DNA of 64,000 nt, from positions 2,108,001-2,172,000 of the forward strand of contig JAUFSD010000004.1 of the NCBI GenBank assembly GCA_033030425.1, in the 5' to 3' direction. The DNA is from Verpa conica. Lineage: Eukaryota; Ascomycota; Pezizomycetes; Pezizales; Morchellaceae. Below the pieces are notes generated by a model. It saw nothing but the letters and a program-made list of their open reading frames with translations. It searched no databases and had not been told where the DNA came from. Positions 10,831 to 20,774 of this stretch are shown here, one piece after another (position 1 is the first letter of the stretch; every line of letters begins with the position of its first letter). A program made the position numbers and the translations under genes.

Positions 10831-11687
10831 TCATCTTCGCCCTCTTCCTCCTTTTCTACTCTTCTTATGATTCCTCTCTACACTATAAAACGGTTCCGAA
10901 TCATCATCGTAAATATCCGTTCTTTGTTTGGGTAGGGGTGTGTTCCTAGGGTACGGGGTCCGGCTCGCCCGCGGCTCGTCGTGCAGCATGAGAGATATTA
11001 CGAGCAAAAATCCACCCATACTAGCAAAAAACCAAGCACAATACCACATGGCTACCGCAGTACACGCAAAGAAATAATAAGGCAGGGTGAACACCAACAA
11101 CCCAAAAGACCGAATCAGCTCCAGACATAACTCTAGAAGATCGACAAATATCCGCGGGACATAGTCTGGCGCGAGGATGGATGTCGCCTCCTGGTTCCAG
11201 ATCGACTCTGGAAGAGACACTAAAATATATCTGGGTACCGAAACAAGGACCCTTCTCGGTAATCCGACCAGGAATTTTGGGAAATAATAAACCAAGAGCA
11301 CAATTGAAGTAACAGCAATAACCCGCTGCCAGTATGGGGTAATGTTCAGAGTTATGGTTAAAGACCTGTCTGTCCACCTAACTCGATTTCTGGACTCGTA
11401 GCCGGTAAGGAGCCGGTCAATGTGGCGGTCATGGTCCCCTACGCAGCAGGAGCCCTGTTCAAAGTGAAACAGTAGCTCTGAAATATCCTTGAAACGCCCT
11501 CCGCATGGCTCGCAATGTATAGATAGCGGGGGGCTCTCAAAGAATGCGGCTAGGGTATGTCAATAATCGAGAGAAAGGATGGCTCGGTAATGATTGACAA
11601 ACCTGCTATAGAGGCAACAGCAAGGACGGAGATTCCCACAAGAGGTACCAACCACCATAGGGGGCTGGGCGGTTCGCGGGAGGGCAT
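10831..11687 (-). CDS. Membrane protein with a C2HC finger (two exons)
   Basis: Exon 1 is 11687-11603 and exon 2 is 11549-10831. The 53-nt intron (11602-11550) starts GTTTGTC and ends ACCCTAG, phase 1, joining to 267 aa. Exon 1 encodes a hydrophobic segment (about residues 10-31). Exon 2 opens with a finger-like motif, C41-X2-C44-X12-H57-X5-C63, including the F...L..H spacing typical of C2H2/C2HC fingers. Hydrophobic segments follow at about 104-125 and 175-215 (probably two passes), then a basic, Ser/Arg-rich tail. Classical fingers are rarely placed between membrane segments, so a structural zinc site is as likely as nucleic-acid binding. The longest open frame alone (from 11301) would miss both exon 1 and the finger. 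No family recognised. Confidence 0.65.
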
Positions 11688-12147
11688 TTTGGAGTCTTGT
11701 TATCTGGCTTGATGGGGGAGGAGGTTGCAGTTATCACTTAAGGTGAACACTCGATCGTTTATGTATTCCCCGCGTTTGGATGGTTGCCTGAATACTTAGG
11801 TGTGTAGCGGCCGCGCAGGTAAGCGGCGTTTGAGTGGTGATTACCCGCAAAACACAGGATTGGTTATGAATACCAAGCCCATATGCGCAGTACTGGAGCT
11901 GTAGCGCGTCGATGGTGGTCGCTATGCACGGTATTAACCGCACAGCTTGTTTGCAGGTGTCCGCGCGTCTTTTCGCTCAATATAAATTACTAGGAGAATA
12001 GAACATATCTATTATTCTAGGCTGTAGGTCAGTAAAGCTACTGGGAGCTTCCCGGAAGGATATCAGAATACCGCTCACTATCGTACCAGTAAATTCTAAT
12101 AATTAATGAGAAAAACCAAAAAAACCAAAAAAAGTAAATTCTAATAT
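11688..12147. other. Intergenic up to the copia insertion site
   Basis: No gene seen. Ends with an A-rich stretch containing repeated ACCAAAAAA, and the 5-bp target copy AATAT at 12143-12147. Confidence 0.5.
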
Positions 12148-12389
12148 TGTTGGGATATGGCTACCTAATTAGGTATAGCGTGGGTATCATAGCTGGTATC
12201 GCTATGGTGACGGCTACATATTGAGTAAGCCTATGAGGGCGTGGTTTAGGGTTTCATTTAGGTCTTAGGGTATCGTCAATAGGTTTATAGACGATATATA
12301 TATATATAGGGTATGGAAGCGCTTCTCTGTAGACTCTCCTAGTCTGCTAAGGTATTCATATACTCTTTCTCTACTCCATAACCTTTTCA
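12148..12389 (+). repeat. 5' LTR of the copia element
   Basis: 242 bp, TG...CA, matching 17029-17270 throughout by eye. Carries an AT-rich TATATATATATA block about 85-95 bp before its end, the likely core promoter. Confidence 0.95.
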
Positions 12390-12411
12390 GGTTATGAGCC
12401 CGGATAGCGCC
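12390..12411 (+). promoter_or_regulatory. Primer-binding site matching the initiator tRNA-Met anticodon arm
   Basis: The sequence after the LTR is GGTTATGAGCCCGGATAGCG. Its complement contains GGGCTCATAACC, the conserved anticodon stem-loop of eukaryotic initiator tRNA-Met, rather than a tRNA 3' end. Drosophila copia is known to prime from a 5' half of the same tRNA cut in the anticodon region. Half-tRNA priming is therefore inferred here. Confidence 0.75.
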
Positions 12412-12524
12412 AAGAACCCACGATACTGCTTCTTAACCTAACCCTGCAAAATCAACTGTTACCCTACCTTCAGCTGCTTGCGCAACTAGCAGAGCCTCCT
12501 TACACCTCAAGCCTTACCCCTCTC

Positions 12525-15500
12525 TTGATAACCCTAAACCGCAGAGCCGCAACACCATCGCCATATCGCGACTTCCAACTACCACCCCCTACCAGCCCTA
12601 CCTCCTTACAGCCAATCATGGCTGCTTCCTTATTCAACGGAGAGATGTATAAGTGCGCCTATGGGCGCACCCCCCTCCTTACCGCGTTCAATTACCCTTC
12701 TTGGAGTAGAGATATGGAATCATTCCTCGATGCGGTAGGCGCTCTAGACTTAGTACTGGGGGTGCTACCACGCCCTGCCGCTGCGGGTAGGGCTGCAACC
12801 GACTATCGCAACTCTGCAGCGAAGGCATCAGCGATGATCAGATCCGCCTGCGATCCCTCGATCAAAGCTTATATCAACCTAACGAAAGACCCTGTGGAGA
12901 TGTGGAGGGCGCTGAAGGCTAACCTCGATACGGCAAGGACCACCGCAGCAAGAGATGCTGCTGCTGCTAGATTCCATGCTTTGCGCCCTACCCCTGGAGG
13001 CTCTATTTTAGACTACTATACCAAGCTTCTTACTCTCCAATCAGAGCTAGCGGATTCACCACAAGCAATATCAGATCAAGCCTTCTGCTCGCACCTCCTA
13101 TCCTCCCTCCTATCAGCGTACAACACCACGATCAAGATAATCAACGGGCACACCCCCCCCCTAGCCCTACCGGAGGTTTTGCAAATCCTCCTGCAGGATG
13201 AAGCAGCAGAGAACCTTGCTAAGGCTGAAGCAGCAGGGGGTAGTGCTAACACATCAGGCACCTCTCAAGTCGCCTTGGCAGCACATCAAGCACCCCCATA
13301 CAACTCTCGCAGGCCCCAAGCACCCCCCCATAGACGAAACGGCAGAGATCGCCGCTATACTAGGCAAGGAGGTTCAGGGGTACAGAAGCATACAGAAGCA
13401 CTAAGCCTAAAGTGCTGGTACTGCGGCAAACGAGGGCATCGTAAGGCTGAGTGTTTCAAAAGAAAGAGGGAAGAAGGAGACGAAAGAGGCAATGGGGGTA
13501 GAAACACGCCCAATAACGCAACAGCAGCCTTCACTACCGTACAAGCCCTAGCAGCCCTAAGCACCACCCACCCTACGCCTCAATCAACCGCATATACAGC
13601 TGAATCACGCCCCAAAAGCACGTGGATAGTCGATTCTGGTGCCTCGCACCATCTCTGCAGAGATAGGCACCAATTCCTCTCTTTTGGGAAGCTCTCCAAG
13701 TATATCGAGGTCTTTTTAGGGGATGGGTCAATGATCAAAGCAACAGCAAAAGGAATGATAAACCTGCAGCTTTCCTCAGGCACGTCGATCGACATAGAAG
13801 CCCTATATGTGCCTAGATTGCGCACCTCTCTCCTATCAGTCAGCAAGCTTTCCGAACGTTTACCGGTTACCTTCCTAGGCAAGCAATGCCTATTGGCTGG
13901 CAAGCTTCTCGGTACTCAAAAAGAAGGTGTTTTCAACGTCAATCTTGCCCAAAAACAGCCCAAAGCCCTAGCCCTACTTGCAGTAAAAGCTCTCGCAGTT
14001 AAACCTTTACCCACCCTCGGCCTTTTGCACCAACGACTAGCGCACCTAGGCTTGGGGGCAGTGCAAACCTTATTTCAACCTCACGAGTATATTGACTCAG
14101 CCCTACCTATCTGCGTCACGTGTATCCAGGCAAAACACCAGCGCAAGATCGAGAGAGCGCCAGTATCACGCACAAAAGCCCCTTTCGAGCTTATCCATTC
14201 GGATCTCTGCGGGCCTATCACGCCACCTTCAGCCTCAGGGGCACGTTACTTTATCCTGTACATAGATGATCATTCAAGGCGTGCTTTCGCCTACTTCCTC
14301 CTATCAAAAACGTCTGCAGAAATCACCGCTTGCTTCCAGATCTTCCTTACCATGGTAGAGAAGCAGTTTCCAGGGCACCCAACCAGGGCGTTTAGGAGTG
14401 ATAACGGTAGGGGGGAGTACGATAACGCCCAATTCAGGGGTATCCTGAAGGCTACAGGGATATCCTTTGAACCCAGCCCTCCATACACCCAGCATAAGAA
14501 TGGCGTCAGCGAAAGGATGATCAGAACCCTAGTAACCAAGGCTAGGGCTATGATGCTAGACTCCCGATTGGAGGACTCGATGTGGGCCGAAGCAGTCAAT
14601 ACAGCTGCGTACCTGCATGCAAGAAGCCCCAGCAACGCCTTAGAGGGCAAAACCCCGTACGAGCTTCTATATGGGGTTAAAGCAGACCTATCAAACCTCC
14701 GGAGATTCGGTTGTGTGGCACACCACTTGATTCCTAAAGAGCAGCGCCTTGGCAAATTCTCCCCGAGATCTAGAGAACGTTGTATGGTTGGCTATACCAA
14801 TAACTCCGGGATATGGCGTCTTTGGGAACCCTCGGGTAACAGAGTGGTATCAGCTTCTGACGTTATATTTGACGAATCAAGGGTTATGGGGACCTTAAAC
14901 AAGCCCAATTCGGAAGTGCTAAAGTCTCTGGTGCCTGATCAACCCCCCCCTTTTGAACAAGAGGAAGAATACACCCCCAATGAGGTAGAGATAGCGCCAG
15001 AAAAGGCTACTCTAGACGAGACAATGGAAGATATACTGCCTGCCCCTCTCAGCCCTATCCCCACCTTGCCTACACCCCCCCCAACGCCTGATTCTCCGCC
15101 TGTGCCTGTGCCTGCGCCTGTGCCTGAAGCACTGAAGCCTCGGAGATCGACTAGGCTAGGGGGAGCACGTGGTGCAATGGCTGTTTTAGGCGTTGGGCAG
15201 GAAGATCCGGTTAGCTACCGAGAAGCCCTGGCCCATGAGCACGCTTTGCAGTGGAAAGAAGCAATGGAACAAGAACTTGCTTCTTTAGAGGAGAATAGAA
15301 CGTGGGAAATCATCCCTAGGGCTGAAGCAAAACAGCACCCTATTGGCTGCAGGTGGGTCTTCAAAACCAAGCAAAACCCTGATAATACCAAGAGATATAA
15401 GGCCCGATTGGTGATCAAAGGCTTTCAACAGCTGGAGTTTGAGAACCCTGAGACTTTTGCCCCTGTTGCAAAGCTCGTAAGCCTACGCCTGCTAATCGCG

Positions 15501-16730
15501 CAATCAGCCCTACAGGGCTGGGATATCCATCATATGGATGTCGTCACTGCCTTCCTAAACCCCCCAATAGAGGGCGAGGTGATTATGGAGCTTCCGGAAG
15601 GCGTTACCAAGCCTGGAAGGATTTGCAGGCTAAGAAAAGCCCTATATGGCCTAAAGGTTGCCCCGAGATTGTGGAATACGCTGATTGATCAATATCTTAG
15701 GTCCTTAGGGTTCACGGAATCCAAAGCCGACGGCAATCTTTATATCCTAGCAAGCCCTAGCCCTAACTGCACGGTGTACCTGCTTCTCTACGTCGACGAT
15801 CTTCTTATTGTCTCTAAAAGCCCCGTTCAGATACAGCAGATCAAAGCTTACCTCTCCAACCGCTTCAAAATGACTGATCTAGGGCCAGTAAAGCAATTCC
15901 TGAATATCCGCATCCTCCGTACGCCAGAGAACGCAATAAAGCTTAGCCAAACCTCGTTCATTGATTCGCTGCTTTCACGCTTCCAGATGGAGACTTGCAA
16001 CGGTGTTTGCACCCCCATGGAAGCTTCCACAAGCTTGCGCAAAGAAGGCACCCCCCACAGCGATATCAAGCAATATCAATCCCTGATTGGTTCCCTAAAC
16101 TATCTCTCTATTGCGACACGCCCCGATTTAGCATACACTGTTTCAGTCCTCTCCAGGCACCTCCAAGCCCCCACCGTCGAGCATATAGAAGCAGCAAAGC
16201 GGGTATTGCGATATCTAAAACAGACGAAAACTCTAGCCCTAACCTACTCCCCCCAAGGCAATCCTAACCTCCGTGAATTCTCTGATTCCGATTGGGCAGG
16301 AGATAAAGACGATAGGAAATCTACCGCAGGATACGCCTTCATCCTTGCAGGCGCAGCAATCTCCTGGAAGTCTAAAAAGCAAGCTCTGGTGGCAACCTCA
16401 ACCACGGAAGCAGAGTATATCGGTGCTGATCAGGCAGCAAAGGAGGCTGTTTGGTTGCGTCAATTGCTTGCAGACGTCAAGCAAGCACCCCCGGAGAGGC
16501 AGCTTATCCTATTGGATAGCCTTAGCGCCATCAAACTCACGGAAAACCCCCGATATCATGAAAGAAGCAAGCATATTGATATCAAGTTTCACCATATTAG
16601 GGACCTGCAGGAGGACGGGCAAATCTGCGTTGATCATATCTCTACAGGGGAGATGACGGCAGATATCCTCACCAAACCCCTGCCAAGAATCACTCATCAG
16701 AAGCACGTGCACGGTATGGGGCTAAATTAA
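12525..16730 (+). CDS. Ty1/copia Gag-Pol polyprotein, single intact frame
   Basis: 1401 aa in one frame, with no gag/pol frameshift. Seen in order: a gag region of the copia/UBN2 type (about residues 50-230); zinc knuckle C297-X2-C300-X4-H305-X4-C310; aspartic protease DSG at 370-372; the integrase HHCC zinc site (HQRLAH...CVTC) and catalytic D560, D626 and E663 (a D,D-about-35-E pattern); reverse transcriptase with YVDD at 1089-1092; and RNase H (SDSDWAGD from 1253, TTEAEYIG, then the conserved copia ending TADILTKPL). The order protease-integrase-RT-RNase H defines the copia group. An alternative start at the Met of MAASLFNGE (12618) is possible. Separate Gag must be produced some other way than frameshifting, for example by proteolysis. 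Confidence 0.96.
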   Translation: MITLNRRAATPSPYRDFQLPPPTSPTSLQPIMAASLFNGEMYKCAYGRTPLLTAFNYPSWSRDMESFLDAVGALDLVLGVLPRPAAAGRAATDYRNSAAKASAMIRSACDPSIKAYINLTKDPVEMWRALKANLDTARTTAARDAAAARFHALRPTPGGSILDYYTKLLTLQSELADSPQAISDQAFCSHLLSSLLSAYNTTIKIINGHTPPLALPEVLQILLQDEAAENLAKAEAAGGSANTSGTSQVALAAHQAPPYNSRRPQAPPHRRNGRDRRYTRQGGSGVQKHTEALSLKCWYCGKRGHRKAECFKRKREEGDERGNGGRNTPNNATAAFTTVQALAALSTTHPTPQSTAYTAESRPKSTWIVDSGASHHLCRDRHQFLSFGKLSKYIEVFLGDGSMIKATAKGMINLQLSSGTSIDIEALYVPRLRTSLLSVSKLSERLPVTFLGKQCLLAGKLLGTQKEGVFNVNLAQKQPKALALLAVKALAVKPLPTLGLLHQRLAHLGLGAVQTLFQPHEYIDSALPICVTCIQAKHQRKIERAPVSRTKAPFELIHSDLCGPITPPSASGARYFILYIDDHSRRAFAYFLLSKTSAEITACFQIFLTMVEKQFPGHPTRAFRSDNGRGEYDNAQFRGILKATGISFEPSPPYTQHKNGVSERMIRTLVTKARAMMLDSRLEDSMWAEAVNTAAYLHARSPSNALEGKTPYELLYGVKADLSNLRRFGCVAHHLIPKEQRLGKFSPRSRERCMVGYTNNSGIWRLWEPSGNRVVSASDVIFDESRVMGTLNKPNSEVLKSLVPDQPPPFEQEEEYTPNEVEIAPEKATLDETMEDILPAPLSPIPTLPTPPPTPDSPPVPVPAPVPEALKPRRSTRLGGARGAMAVLGVGQEDPVSYREALAHEHALQWKEAMEQELASLEENRTWEIIPRAEAKQHPIGCRWVFKTKQNPDNTKRYKARLVIKGFQQLEFENPETFAPVAKLVSLRLLIAQSALQGWDIHHMDVVTAFLNPPIEGEVIMELPEGVTKPGRICRLRKALYGLKVAPRLWNTLIDQYLRSLGFTESKADGNLYILASPSPNCTVYLLLYVDDLLIVSKSPVQIQQIKAYLSNRFKMTDLGPVKQFLNIRILRTPENAIKLSQTSFIDSLLSRFQMETCNGVCTPMEASTSLRKEGTPHSDIKQYQSLIGSLNYLSIATRPDLAYTVSVLSRHLQAPTVEHIEAAKRVLRYLKQTKTLALTYSPQGNPNLREFSDSDWAGDKDDRKSTAGYAFILAGAAISWKSKKQALVATSTTEAEYIGADQAAKEAVWLRQLLADVKQAPPERQLILLDSLSAIKLTENPRYHERSKHIDIKFHHIRDLQEDGQICVDHISTGEMTADILTKPLPRITHQKHVHGMGLN

Positions 16731-17028
16731 GGTCTAAAACAGGTTAACTTTGGGTCTACAGGGGTAAAAAGGGTCTAGAAACGTCTATCAGGATCAACGG
16801 GGGGTTATCAAGGTCATTCAGGGGTTAAAACGGGTATCACGAGTCTCTATTCTTTTCTTTTTATTGTCATCTATCTATTGCTTGCTTTTGGGCCTAAAAT
16901 CGCAGCGTTTTTTCCTACCCTATTCTCTTGAAAGGATGGGAGGTTTTTCAGGCGGCTGGCGGGGTGCTTGGCGTACCCAAAAACACGGACTTTGCGTACT
17001 TTTCATACCTTATTAGTTAGAGGGGAGA

Positions 17029-17270
17029 TGTTGGGATATGGCTACCTAATTAGGTATAGCGTGGGTATCATAGCTGGTATCGCTATGGTGACGGCTACAT
17101 ATTGAGTAAGCCTATGAGGGCGTGGTTTAGGGTTTCATTTAGGTCTTAGGGTATCGTCAATAGGTTTATAGACGATATATATATATATAGGGTATGGAAG
17201 CGCTTCTCTGTAGACTCTCCTAGTCTGCTAAGGTATTCATATACTCTTTCTCTACTCCATAACCTTTTCA
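17029..17270 (+). repeat. 3' LTR of the copia element
   Basis: 242 bp, same as the 5' copy, preceded by the purine tract and followed by target copy AATAT (17271-17275). Confidence 0.95.
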
Positions 17271-17652
17271 AATATGACAACTTATCAATCGAGTGACCAA
17301 GAGTGATGCAGCCTTGTATTCCGGTTCGGGGTCGGAATTGGGTTAGCATACGGTTACTCTGAAATTCCTGTGTATACCGGAAAATAGACGGAAAGGACTT
17401 TAGGTCCAATAGAAACCCTAACCCTGGCTATACGGCGATGGTTTCTTGGTCTAGATGGATAAGGATACCACGGCAAGTGTAATTTATAGGAGTGCATTCG
17501 CAATATCCACCGGAAAACCCAGAGAAATATCTCATTGTTATGTATTACAACCCAGCCGTAAGCAGTTACACTAATGAATGAAATATATAAAAGAACTAAC
17601 TCCACCCTAGTAACCATAGAACATTGAAAAATCCCTTCATAACCCGACATAT

Positions 17653-19359
17653 CTAGTAGAACGGAACCGGATTATACCAACTAAACATACCCTCCGGATC
17701 ATACTCTCTCTTCAGCCCCGTCAACTTCGTTCTCCGCCACTCATCATACCCATACAGAGCACCGAATTCTTCATCTTTCTGCGCATAGTTCATGTACAAC
17801 ACCGGCTTTTCAAACCCACCTGTTGCATGGATTGCTTCAAGCGACTTCTCCACAAACTCATTCGATGCCTCATCGACCGAGGGGTCCAGGAGCCCTATAG
17901 TCAACAACCTGTACTTATCATTAACAAAGGCACAAAGAATCCGGGGATGGATGGGAGTATTACACATTGAACCTTTCCTGGCGAAGCGCGTACGCTGTCG
18001 ATGCATCATCGACCGCCTGGACACCTTGTACGGGGTAGGTCTCAAATATTACAGAACTTAAATTTGCGGACGGGTTTTCGGTGATGAATTTTTCAAAGTC
18101 GGAATATACGGAAAGGATTGTTGGGATGTCGTAGTGCTTTACTGACGCGGCGCCAATCCTGGCCCGACCACCATCTGCGCAGGCACCACTCCCAATTCCG
18201 GCGTCGTTATTCCATGGTACTACGGACTCATCCCGGCTGAGATATGGGATATGTCCGAGGGCGCTGTCTAGTTGAGATAGTGCTGATTCTGTAGGTGCAA
18301 ACGAGGCAAAATCGAGTGCAACTACGGGCTATTTTGACAGTTAGTTAGAGTGAGGAGGGTGAGATAATCTTGCATGGGATTAACCTTGTTAGATGGCCCC
18401 ATAGCAAAAACGACAAATATGGTAGTCTCGGGCTCCTGTTGGAACTCATTGAGCGCAGTAAATAGTGCCTCAATATGCTCAGGGTCATATGCGATACCTG
18501 CGAGGAAATGTGAACCTTTGTTTGTCTGGTCGTAGATCTTGTATACAGCCTTTGTGATGATGCCAAAGTTGTGACCAGCACCACGGAGCCCCCAGAATAG
18601 GTCTGTATGAGAGATCTCTGAAACTGTGATCATTTCCCCATCTGCCTTTACAAGGTCTACCGAGAGGAGATTATCTAACATCATGCCATGGAGACCCTGT
18701 AGTCGTCCGTGCCCGCCACCGAGAGTTGCACCTAGAAAACCGACGCATGGGCATACCCCAGTAGCTTTGTAGAGGTGTTAGCCGTCACTCCGGGGAAGAG
18801 TTGGTGGGTGGGATACTAACATGTTTCTTTCCCGGCAGCGTACAACTTATTCATTACTTCACCAATTGTGACACCTCCTCCTATGGTCATTGTGGAGCCA
18901 TCGGCATCAATTTCAATGCTAGAGAGGGAAGTTAAGTCGATTAAAATCGCGTTACGTGCGTTACTTAATGACGCGGCCCAGCCGTGGCGAGCACTTCCTG
19001 TTAGAATTGGTTGACCCTTCCTTTTGGCGTATTTTATCTATAGCAGGTGTTAGAACAACCGACATATATAAGGAGAATACACAGTGTTCACGAACAATTT
19101 TGGGAATATCAGTATCTATTCCAACTGTGACAACAGCAGCAATATCAGGCTCGAAGAGAGTAATATATCTTCTTTTTGACTCTTCAAATATGGTGTAATT
19201 ATCCCTCGGTAGGATAATTGACGCCTCTGCAGACAGATGTGGGCGTAGTTCATTGATGATACCATCACGCCGCTGGAAAGTGCTGCCGGCGGAGACGAGA
19301 GAGATGGCGCAAACGAGCGCAGAAACCGAGAAAAGGTTTCTGTAACTGTAGCTCTTCAT
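17653..19359 (-). CDS. Secreted FAD-linked oxidoreductase, berberine-bridge type (five exons)
   Basis: Exons 19359-19081, 19037-18821, 18764-18385, 18328-17973 and 17908-17653; introns of 43, 56, 56 and 64 nt, all GT-AG with matching phase, give 495 aa. The product begins with a signal peptide (MKSYSYRNLFSVSALVCAIS). His111 in TGSARHGW matches the FAD-linking His of the family's GGHS motif, and Cys170 in GVCPCVG followed by LGGGHG matches the second FAD-linking Cys. The C-terminus (YGYDEW...LK.EYDP..MF) is the BBE signature. Such enzymes oxidise sugars or secondary metabolites with O2, bi-covalent FAD giving high redox potential. The substrate cannot be read from sequence. The fourth intron has a weak GTTCAA donor; without it the frame stops at a TAA just after, so the alternative is a frameshifted pseudogene. 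Confidence 0.8.
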
Positions 19360-20587
19360 AGTGGATACTTTAGATGTAGGCCTACAGATTTGAACTCCTC
19401 TATGGCAGGCAGGAGGGCTCATTATATGTATAATTCTCATTCATCCTAACTCCGAGGGGCGGGATATTGGCGCGCGGCCTTGGTTCATGGGGGCCCCGAG
19501 GAATACGACTTTCTTCCCCCCAAATATCCAATAAAAGATGATGATTTATGAGTCCTTCATGTCAGCCAACTTAATTGGACTTTTGTAATCACAGATCAAC
19601 GCAGACTGTATGTCGCTCCAGCTTACTCTAGGGAGGGGGTACATGCGCAATTACATAACCCTATATTATCTGGGTGCAACCAAGCCATAGATTCGGTAAA
19701 GACATGTCTGATATGCGTAACCAACAATCCACAAGCATCGCCACATGAGTTGCCCTAAATATCCGCATTCCGCTCCATTAAGCCGCAGATGTATTCCCAT
19801 CATTGGTAGGTTCAGGCCTTGTCTCGGGCTTGCAACGGTAGTTGAATATATCCCCGGCGTGGAGTGGGGAATTTACATTAGACCAACGTATCAGACAAAG
19901 AATTAAAAGACGGATTTACAAAGTACGAATCCCGTATTCCGGTGCCTTGCTTAACATAGGTGGAGGTATAATCACGCGGTCGCAACAAAAATCTAGGCTT
20001 CTACCATCACGGGGGTTATTTGGAATGAGATATTAGACTAACTATTTACTTCACTAACTTTGAGCGCTGGTTAGACTATTGGTACCTACCTGGTCTAGTA
20101 CCGAAGGTTAAATCACTGTGAAGGAATATCATTGGGGAGGGAAATGTGACATGTCAACTTTACCGCTAGGTCGGAATATTAGTGACGTACTCTACTCGGC
20201 TATGCCGAACCCGTATTGGGTGTACTACATTACTCTTACTCATATGTCGGCAGTGATTCAAGGTGGTTTTATCCCGGCAGGAAGATCGTAGGTATTCAAG
20301 GAAAAGGTGGTTTATTGACGATGTCGGCTTGCCAAAGGAGGTGTTAGCCGCACCAAGACCCTTATGAACTTGGTATTAATTGAGTTCCATCCCCAAGTGT
20401 TCAATTAAGGATTTATTTTCTGAGACAAATTAACATTCCTAGAGGCTATCTCCCCCATGGGTTTGCTACACCCGGTAGATGGATTCTAGAATCAGGACTA
20501 TCACCATAAGCCCCACTTGCGCGGGTGACGATGATTATTATCAGCGGTAGTCGCACAGTTAGGAAGTTCTTTTTACTAGTCCACCGT

Positions 20588-20774
20588 AGACTCTCGATGA
20601 ATCCACTATCTCCGTGTAGGGATGTTATTTCCTTCACTAACAGTTCCTGAGGCCCAACTTAAGACTTGGAGCCTCGGCGAGTAGACTAAGTTACTCTAGG
20701 GCACCTCTAAACATTTAAACATTAGTCACGGAGATTTAATCCCTGGACGGAGATAGTGGATTCATCGAAAGTCT
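20588..20774. repeat. Inverted repeat, about 35-bp arms
   Basis: AGACTCTCGATGAATCCACT... (20588-20622) is inverted at 20740-20774 with only about three mismatches; the 117-bp spacer has no frame. Fits a foldback or MITE-like element. Confidence 0.7.

Larger units (their letters stand above)
12148..17270 (+). mobile_element. Complete Ty1/copia LTR retrotransposon
   Basis: A 5123-bp element bounded by 242-bp LTRs that appear identical base for base, each starting TG and ending CA, and flanked by the 5-bp target duplication AATAT (12143-12147 and 17271-17275). Inside are a primer-binding site directly after the 5' LTR, one uninterrupted gag-pol frame, and a purine tract (AGGGGAGA, 17021-17028) touching the 3' LTR. 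Identical LTRs plus an intact frame point to a recent, possibly active, insertion. The transcript would start in the 5' LTR downstream of its TATATATA tract. Confidence 0.97.

Noticed and set aside
11021..11377. 118-codon minus-strand frame overlapping the C2HC membrane-protein gene
   Set aside because: Frame shadow; the spliced 267-aa model in the neighbouring frame has coherent membrane segments and a finger.
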